Assembly: GCF_003058225.1 (NCBI RefSeq) | Contig: NZ_QBUG01000006.1 | Location: forward strand, 248,001-312,000 | Origin: Promicromonospora sp. AC04 | GTDB taxonomy: Bacteria > Actinomycetota > Actinomycetes > Actinomycetales > Cellulomonadaceae | Reading direction: 5' to 3' | Length of the DNA: 64,000 bases | Made by a program: the position numbers and the translations under genes | Shown here: piece by piece, positions 59,074 through 64,000 of the stretch | Numbering within the stretch: the first letter of the stretch is position 1 | How the letters are laid out: each line of letters begins with the position of its first letter | The notes under the pieces: generated by a model | What the model was told of the DNA's origin: nothing | Database searches by the model: none | The model's input: the letters and a program-made list of their open reading frames with translations, nothing else

Positions 59074-60154
59074 GGGACGCCTCCGTCCCGGTGCCCGGTA
59101 CAGCGGTGCCTGCGGCCGTGCCGAGCGCTGCCGCGGCGGTGAGCCGGCGCAGGGTCTCGGCCCGGACGGGTTCGGGTTCGAGCACGACGAGCGCGGCGCC
59201 GTACCCGGCGGCCTCGGACGCCATGCCGGTCAGGGACCGGTAGGGCACCTGCAGGATGTCCCAGCCGGCCGGATCACCGACGGGGCCGCCGGCGCCACCG
59301 CCTGGTCCGGCCAGGCGTTCGGTGTAGGCCGCGCGCTCGCCGTCGGGCACGGCCTTGGCGCGGGCGCGCAGGGCCCCGGCACGTTCGGGGCGGACGGCGA
59401 CTACCGCCTCCTTGACCTCGCCGTGGGCCTTGCCGAGCATGACGTCGGTCTCGAAGTCGGGGATCTCGTAGGCGTTCGCCGGGCCGGTGACGCGGACGCG
59501 GGACTCGATGCGGGACATGCGGAACACGCGGGGTGCCTGCCGGTCGCGGTCGAAGCACATGAGGTACCAGCCGCCGTCGCGCGCCGCGATGCGCCAGGGC
59601 TCGGCGTGCCGGGTCAGGACCGTCCCGTTGTACGCGGCGCGGTAGGCGAACGTGACCACGCGGCGGGCCTCGATCGCCTCCATGAGGGGCCCGTAGGCGT
59701 CGCCGACGGCGCGCACGGACGGCGCGAGCCCGGCCAGCGCGTCGGCGGACGGGTCCCCGGCTCCGGCGGCGCGGAGCTTGACCATGGCGCGCGTGATGTC
59801 GGTCTGCAAGGTCTTGTCCTGCCAGAATTGGGCCGCCAGGGACAGCACGCCGAGCTCGGCCGGCGTGAGGTCGATCGACGGCAGCGCGTAGGCGTCCTGG
59901 TCGATCCGGTACCCGAGCTCGTCGGTGTGCCCGCCGGTGCCGACCGTCACCACGGGGACGCCCAGGGCCCGCAGCATGTCCTTGTCCCGCTCGAACATCC
60001 GCTCGAACGCCTCGTCGCTGGGCGCGTCGGAGTAGCCGGCGACGGCGGTGCGCACCTGCTGCTTGGTCATTGCCGCGTTCGTGTTCACGAGCGCGATGAC
60101 GAGGTTCAGGAGCCGCTCGGCGGGGTTCAGGGTGGGGGGCAGGTCGGTGGACAT
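59066..60154 (-). CDS. pafB: WYL-domain transcriptional activator PafB
   Basis: 362 residues. HTH (LNPAERLLNLVIALVNTNAAMTKQQVRTAVAGY), WYL domain (RRVVTFAYRAAYNGTVLTRHAEPWRIAARDGGWYLMCFDRDRQAPRVFRMSRI) and C-terminal module (partial quotes). Forms a heterodimer with PafC. ATG 7 nt after -10 TAGCGT, so leaderless. Its promoter is almost back to back with that of the divergent DUF3866 gene. Confidence 0.93.
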   Translation of the reverse strand: MSTDLPPTLNPAERLLNLVIALVNTNAAMTKQQVRTAVAGYSDAPSDEAFERMFERDKDMLRALGVPVVTVGTGGHTDELGYRIDQDAYALPSIDLTPAELGVLSLAAQFWQDKTLQTDITRAMVKLRAAGAGDPSADALAGLAPSVRAVGDAYGPLMEAIEARRVVTFAYRAAYNGTVLTRHAEPWRIAARDGGWYLMCFDRDRQAPRVFRMSRIESRVRVTGPANAYEIPDFETDVMLGKAHGEVKEAVVAVRPERAGALRARAKAVPDGERAAYTERLAGPGGGAGGPVGDPAGWDILQVPYRSLTGMASEAAGYGAALVVLEPEPVRAETLRRLTAAAALGTAAGTAVPGTGTEASRG

Positions 60155-60161
60155 CAGGGCA

Positions 60162-60181
60162 ACGCTATCGTTGGGTAGCCT
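60162..60181. promoter_or_regulatory. Back-to-back divergent -10 elements for pafB and the DUF3866 operon
   Basis: Minus-strand TAGCGT for pafB at 60162-60167; plus-strand TAGCCT at 60176-60181, 7 nt before the DUF3866 GTG. Only 8 bp separate the two hexamers; initiation in one direction should hinder the other. No LexA box is visible. Confidence 0.6.
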
Positions 60182-60188
60182 CCACGGT

Positions 60189-61451
60189 GTGATGACGTGG
60201 CGGATCGGGACCGTGATTTCCACAGGCAAGGCGTGGCGGGGTGCCCTCGAGCTCGAGGTGACGCTGAACCGGCCCTTGCCCGGCCGGGCGGTCGAGGGCA
60301 CGGCCGCGGGTGGAGCCGACGGCGCCGTCGCGCCCGTGACCGTGCGCGCGCTGGCGTACACGGACCTCGTCGGCGAGCCCGTCCCGGGTGACGCCCTGCT
60401 GCTGAACGTGTCCGCCCTGGCGCGCGGGCTGGGCACCGGCGGGTACGCCCTAGTCGTCGGCCCGGCGGCCGGCACGACCAGCCTCCCGCCGGACCCGCCC
60501 GTCGGACCGGGCCACCTGGTCAAGGCCCGGTACACCCCCCTGCAGACCATGGTGCTCGGCGTCGACGAGCAGGAGTCGCCCCACCACGCCACCCTGGCCG
60601 ACGCCGACAGCCTCGACGGCCTGCCCGTCGTCGTCGCGGACCTGCACTCCGCACTGCCCGCCGTGGTCGCAGGGCTGCGCCACGCCGCCGCCGTGTCCGG
60701 CACCGCTCCCGACACGCTGAAGGTCGCCTACGTCATGACCGACGGCGGCGCCCTGCCCGCCGCGTTCTCCCGCACCATCGCCGCCCTGCGGGAGACCGGC
60801 TGGCTCACCACCTGCGTCACCGTCGGCCAGGCCTACGGCGGCGACCTCGAAGCCGTCACCGTGCACACCGGCCTCCTGGCCGCCAGGCACGTCGCCGGGT
60901 GCGACGTCGCGATCGTCACCCAGGGCCCCGGCAACCTCGGCACCGGCACCCGCTGGGGCTACTCCGGCGTCGCCGCCGGCGAAGCCGTCAACGCCGCCGC
61001 CGCCCTCGGCGGCCGGCCCGTCGCCTCCCTGCGCGTGTCCGGCGCCGACCCCCGCGACCGGCACCTCGGCATCTCCCACCACTCCCTGACCGCCTACGGC
61101 CGCGTCGCCCTCGCCCCCGCCGACATCCCCGTCCCGGCCCCCACCGCCGACGTCGAGAACCTGCCCGCCTGGGGCGCCGACCTCACCCACCGCATCCACG
61201 AACAGGCCCGATCGCTGGTACCGCCCGCTGAGACCAGCCGAAACGCCGCCCGGCACACCCTCGTCGACATCCCCGCCGACACCACCCTCCTCGACACCCT
61301 GCGCACCTCCCCCGCCGGGCTACGCACCATGGGCCGCAGCCTCGATCGCGACCCCGCCTCCTTCGTCGCAGCCGCCGTCGCAGGCCTCCACGCCCACCAC
61401 CTCACGACCACCGACACCCCAGCAGCCCGCAACCCGGCACAGCCCGCATGA
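60189..61451 (+). CDS. DUF3866 family protein
   Basis: 420 residues from the GTG at 60189. Matches the actinobacterial DUF3866 family: ATG after MTWRIGTVISTGKAWRGALE, GHLVKARYTPLQTMVLGVDEQESPHH, VYVMTDGGALPAAFSRTIAAL, VAIVTQGPGNLGTGTRWGYSG, VASLRVSGADPRDRHLGISHHSLTAYGRVA (partial quotes). Biochemical role unknown; a Rossmann-like glycine loop is visible. Leaderless. The next four genes overlap or abut, forming one operon. The coding strand becomes strongly C-rich after about 60500. Confidence 0.88.
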   Translation: MMTWRIGTVISTGKAWRGALELEVTLNRPLPGRAVEGTAAGGADGAVAPVTVRALAYTDLVGEPVPGDALLLNVSALARGLGTGGYALVVGPAAGTTSLPPDPPVGPGHLVKARYTPLQTMVLGVDEQESPHHATLADADSLDGLPVVVADLHSALPAVVAGLRHAAAVSGTAPDTLKVAYVMTDGGALPAAFSRTIAALRETGWLTTCVTVGQAYGGDLEAVTVHTGLLAARHVAGCDVAIVTQGPGNLGTGTRWGYSGVAAGEAVNAAAALGGRPVASLRVSGADPRDRHLGISHHSLTAYGRVALAPADIPVPAPTADVENLPAWGADLTHRIHEQARSLVPPAETSRNAARHTLVDIPADTTLLDTLRTSPAGLRTMGRSLDRDPASFVAAAVAGLHAHHLTTTDTPAARNPAQPA

Positions 61452-62188
61452 AAGCCACCACCCGCCTGGCCATCACCTGCGCACTCGTCGCCACAGTGGT
61501 CCTCGGCGCCGCCACCGCCACCCCCTGGCAGCTCAGCCCGCCCCAGCTACCCACCCCGGAGCTCTCCATCCCCCAGGCCCAGCCCAGCACATCCAGCGAC
61601 CCCAGCCCGTCCCCGGCCCCGGCGCAGCAACCCCCTCCGCTCGACACCCGCTGGATCGTCCTGGTCGCCACCGTCCTCCTCGGACTCCTGGTCGCCGCCA
61701 TCATCACGGCCGCCGTACGGCAGCTCCTCGCCACCCACCGCGAACGCACCAGCACCAAACCCGACAACCTCGCCGCCGGCACAGCCGCAGGCAGCATCGG
61801 CACCGACGTCGACCTCCCCGAGCTGCAGGACGCCGTCACCCGCGCCCTCGCCCACCTCGACGGCCACGCCCGCCCCCGCGACGCCGTCATCGCCGCCTGG
61901 GTAGCCCTCGAAGAAGCCGCCGAACGCGCAGGCACCCACCGCGACCCCGCCCAGACCCCCACCGAGTTCGCCGGAACCGTCCTGGCCGCCACCCCCGCAC
62001 CACCCACCGCCGTCAACCGGCTACGCACCCTCTACCAACGCGCCCGCTTCACCGACCGGCCCATCGACCGCCCCGCCGTCGACCAGGCCCGGACGGCGCT
62101 CGCCGACATCGCCCGCAGCCTCGACGTCCACGAGCCCGCCCTCGACCCTCCCGCCAACCGCACCGACAGCGAGCGGGACCCCGCGTGA
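61448..62188 (+). CDS. DUF4129-type membrane protein
   Basis: 246 residues. N-terminal membrane segment (LAITCALVATVVLGAATA), a Pro/Ser-rich extracytoplasmic stretch, a second segment (WIVLVATVLLGLLVAAIITAAV), and a cytosolic helical domain with the DUF4129 signature (ALAHLDGHARPRDAVIAAWVALEEAAERAG, TPTEFAGTVLAATPAPPTAVNRLRTLYQRARF; partial quotes). ATG overlaps the DUF3866 stop (ATGA). Such proteins occur with MoxR/DUF58/transglutaminase sets. Confidence 0.85.
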   Translation: MKATTRLAITCALVATVVLGAATATPWQLSPPQLPTPELSIPQAQPSTSSDPSPSPAPAQQPPPLDTRWIVLVATVLLGLLVAAIITAAVRQLLATHRERTSTKPDNLAAGTAAGSIGTDVDLPELQDAVTRALAHLDGHARPRDAVIAAWVALEEAAERAGTHRDPAQTPTEFAGTVLAATPAPPTAVNRLRTLYQRARFTDRPIDRPAVDQARTALADIARSLDVHEPALDPPANRTDSERDPA

Positions 62189-62730
62189 GGCCCTGGAACC
62201 GGCGGCGCATCGTCACCGTCACGACAGTGACCGGCCTGATCGCCGCAGGGCTCGTCTTCTGGCAGATCATCAGCCTCTGGCACGCCATCGCAGCCGTGGC
62301 GCTCGCCGTCGCCGCGAGCGTCCTGTGGTCCGGGACCGAGGCCACCGTCGACGACCCGCAGTGGCCACCCGTCGCCATCGAGGCCCGCGCCGGCGGGCGG
62401 CACGACGTGTCCGACCTCGGCTGGTCCGTGTTCGGCCGCGACGGACTCATCACCGACCGGGTGGTGCGCCGCGTGCGGGCACTCGCCGCGGACCGGCTGC
62501 GCGCGCACGGCGTCGACCCGTCCGACCCCGCCGCCCGGCCCGACGCCGAACGCCTGCTCGGCGCCCGCGTCCACCGGCAGCTCCTGTCCCACGCACCGCC
62601 GACGGCGCGCACCATGCAGACCTGGCTCGACGCGATCGAACGCCTGGGCGCCGCGCCCACCACCGCGCCCGCCGTCGTGCCCACTGCCGCGCCCACCACC
62701 GTGCCCACCACCGAGGAGAACCGTGCCTGA
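62185..62730 (+). CDS. Membrane protein of the MoxR cluster
   Basis: 181 residues. Two adjacent membrane segments near the N-terminus (VTTVTGLIAAGLVFWQIISLW, AAVALAVAASVLW), then a soluble domain (LGWSVFGRDGLITDRVVRRVRALAADRLRAHGVD) ending in a Thr/Ala/Pro-rich tail. No family name recognised. GTG overlaps the previous stop by 4 nt. Conserved position between DUF4129 and MoxR genes supports a common membrane complex. Confidence 0.8.
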   Translation: MRPWNRRRIVTVTTVTGLIAAGLVFWQIISLWHAIAAVALAVAASVLWSGTEATVDDPQWPPVAIEARAGGRHDVSDLGWSVFGRDGLITDRVVRRVRALAADRLRAHGVDPSDPAARPDAERLLGARVHRQLLSHAPPTARTMQTWLDAIERLGAAPTTAPAVVPTAAPTTVPTTEENRA

Positions 62731-63733
62731 CCCGAACACCCTCAGCCCGAACACGCCGGACACCCCCGGCCCCCTCCCCGTCGCCGACGTCGCGGCACTG
62801 GGCGAACGAGTCCTCGCCGAGGTCGGCACCGCCGTCGTCGGCATGCGCGACGCACTCCAGGTAGCCCTGGCCACCATCCTCGCCGGCGGACACGTGCTCT
62901 TCGAGGACGTCCCCGGCCTCGGCAAGACCCTCGCCGCCCGCTCCCTCGCCACCGCCCTCGGCCTCGACTTCGCCCGCCTGCAGTGCACCCCCGACCTGCT
63001 CCCCGCAGACATCACCGGCTCCTCCGTGTTCGACCCCGCCACCCGCACCTTCGAGTTCCGCCCCGGCCCCGTCTTCACCGGCCTCTTCCTCGCCGACGAG
63101 ATCAACCGCACCGCCCCCAAGACCCAGTCCGCACTCCTCGAAGCCATGGCCGAACGCCAGGTCTCCATCGAAGGCACCAGCCGCCCCCTGCCCAACCCCT
63201 TCCACGTCCTGGCCACCTCCAACCCCGTCGAGTACGAAGGCACCTACCCCCTGCCCGAAGCCCAGCTCGACCGCTTCATGGTCCGCCTCGCCATCGGCTA
63301 CCCCGACACCACCCAAGAAGCAGAAGTCCTCACCCGCCGCCTCGCCCGCCGACAAGAAGCCGCACCCGTACGCAAGGTCGTCGACCCCACCACCGTCCTC
63401 GCCATGCAAGCCGGAACCGAAGCCGTCCCCATCGACCCCGACGTCGTCCGCTACTGCGTCGACCTCACCGCCGCCACCCGCGGCCACCACGCCCTCGAAG
63501 TCGGCGCCTCACCCCGCGGATCACAGAACCTCGTCCTCCTCGCCCGCGCCATCGCCGTCCTCGACGGACGCGACTACGTACTCCCCGAAGACGTCAAACG
63601 CGTCGCCGTACCCGTCCTCGCCCACCGCATCACCCTCACCCCCACCGCCTGGGCATCCGCCACCCGCCCCGAAACCATCGTCACCGACCTCCTGCACACC
63701 GTGCCCACACCCACCACGGTCCCCACCCGATGA
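62723..63733 (+). CDS. MoxR-family AAA+ ATPase
   Basis: 336 residues. Walker A is degenerate-looking but present as EDVPGLGKT, Walker B FLADEINRTAPKTQSALLEAM, then PFHVLATSNPVEYEGTYPLPEAQLDRF (sensor 1 and MoxR signature), and SPRGSQNLVLLARAIAVLDGRDYVLPEDV (sensor 2 region). MoxR ATPases act as chaperones for metalloprotein or surface-complex maturation. GTG start 8 nt inside the preceding gene. The next gene overlaps by 4 nt. Confidence 0.92.
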   Translation: MPDPNTLSPNTPDTPGPLPVADVAALGERVLAEVGTAVVGMRDALQVALATILAGGHVLFEDVPGLGKTLAARSLATALGLDFARLQCTPDLLPADITGSSVFDPATRTFEFRPGPVFTGLFLADEINRTAPKTQSALLEAMAERQVSIEGTSRPLPNPFHVLATSNPVEYEGTYPLPEAQLDRFMVRLAIGYPDTTQEAEVLTRRLARRQEAAPVRKVVDPTTVLAMQAGTEAVPIDPDVVRYCVDLTAATRGHHALEVGASPRGSQNLVLLARAIAVLDGRDYVLPEDVKRVAVPVLAHRITLTPTAWASATRPETIVTDLLHTVPTPTTVPTR

Positions 63734-64000
63734 CCATCGGCGGCATCATCGTCGCCCGCGGACGAACCCCCCAGGGCAAACCAGCCGACGGACACCACGG
63801 CTGGCGCCCCACCTCCGCACACACCGCCGCCGTCGTCACCGGCGTCATCCTCCTCGGAACCGGCGTACTCGCAGGCCGCGCCGACATCGCCCTCATCGGC
63901 GTCCCCGCCCTCCTCACCGCAGCCTGGGCCCACGCCACCCGCCCCCAGGCACCCCAGCACGGAACCCTCCACGAACCCGAGACCCCCGCCACAGCAGGCG
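63730..64000 (+). CDS. DUF58-type protein, 5' part
   Basis: The first 90 codons are in the window, then the sequence ends. After a polar start (MTIGGIIVARGRTPQGKPAD) there are two membrane segments (TAAVVTGVILLGTGVLAG, ADIALIGVPALLTAAW) as in DUF58 proteins, whose vWA-like domain would follow outside the window. ATG overlaps the moxR stop (ATGA). The gene position after MoxR is the main support. Confidence 0.65.
   Translation, partial: MTIGGIIVARGRTPQGKPADGHHGWRPTSAHTAAVVTGVILLGTGVLAGRADIALIGVPALLTAAWAHATRPQAPQHGTLHEPETPATAG

Overview
The window is about 72% GC by eye and gene-dense, with actinobacterial hallmarks: RbpA, the PafB/PafC pair of WYL regulators, a HelY-type helicase, TatA/TatC, an Lsr2-like domain, an ECF42-type sigma factor, and many GTG starts. 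More than twenty genes have a TANNNT-like -10 hexamer 6-7 nt upstream of the start codon, the signature of leaderless transcription. The overall gene set suggests a soil-type member of the Micrococcales. Assignment to a family such as Promicromonosporaceae is only a guess. I see no rRNA, tRNA, CRISPR array, prophage or complete insertion sequence.

Layout. 1-850: 5' end of a TOPRIM nuclease gene, then about 770 bp of non-coding DNA with large inverted repeats. 851-4400: 2-hydroxyacid dehydrogenase, SnoaL-like and MmcQ/YjbR-like proteins, and a LuxR-type regulator divergent from an aldo/keto reductase. 4494-7739: a fatty-acid desaturase beside a NarL-type histidine kinase and a divergent response regulator, resembling the des-desK-desR membrane-fluidity module. 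7751-16400: a short UvrA paralogue, PhzF, an AraC/VOC pair, a P-loop kinase-like protein, a CMD-type protein, an LLM flavoprotein and a LacI regulator behind a promoter bracketed by a 15-bp inverted repeat. 16499-24727: malic enzyme, GNAT, a tyrosine phosphatase, a MerR-PP2C fusion with its own MerR-type promoter, RNase Z, an inactivated DnaQ-like exonuclease fused to an Lsr2-like domain, and GalE.

24837-39700 is the accessory-looking part. It holds a LysE exporter, an HxlR-peroxiredoxin fusion divergent from an MFS exporter across a perfect 25-bp dyad, and a tyrosine integrase with a peptidoglycan-binding-like domain inside its catalytic domain. It also holds a DGPF/ECF42 pair with its recognisable promoter, a double-MerR regulator divergent from an erythromycin-esterase-like protein, a chromosomal KfrA-like protein with a triplet-repeat operator, a beta-propeller protein, and a HEAT-like protein with a 12-bp coding repeat.

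39792-64000 is mostly housekeeping: S9 peptidase, PHP hydrolase, a GPH transporter overlapping a ChbG/YdjC deacetylase, a lipoprotein, an LLM/FMN-reductase pair, RbpA, Lnt, amidohydrolase, HelY, TatC, TatA, PafC, PafB, then a divergent tightly overlapping operon (DUF3866, DUF4129, membrane protein, MoxR ATPase, DUF58-like start) running off the end.

The strongest candidates for undescribed biology are four domain fusions: MerR-PP2C, pseudo-exonuclease-Lsr2, HxlR-peroxiredoxin and the PGB-carrying integrase. Three of them sit beside visible promoter or operator structures.
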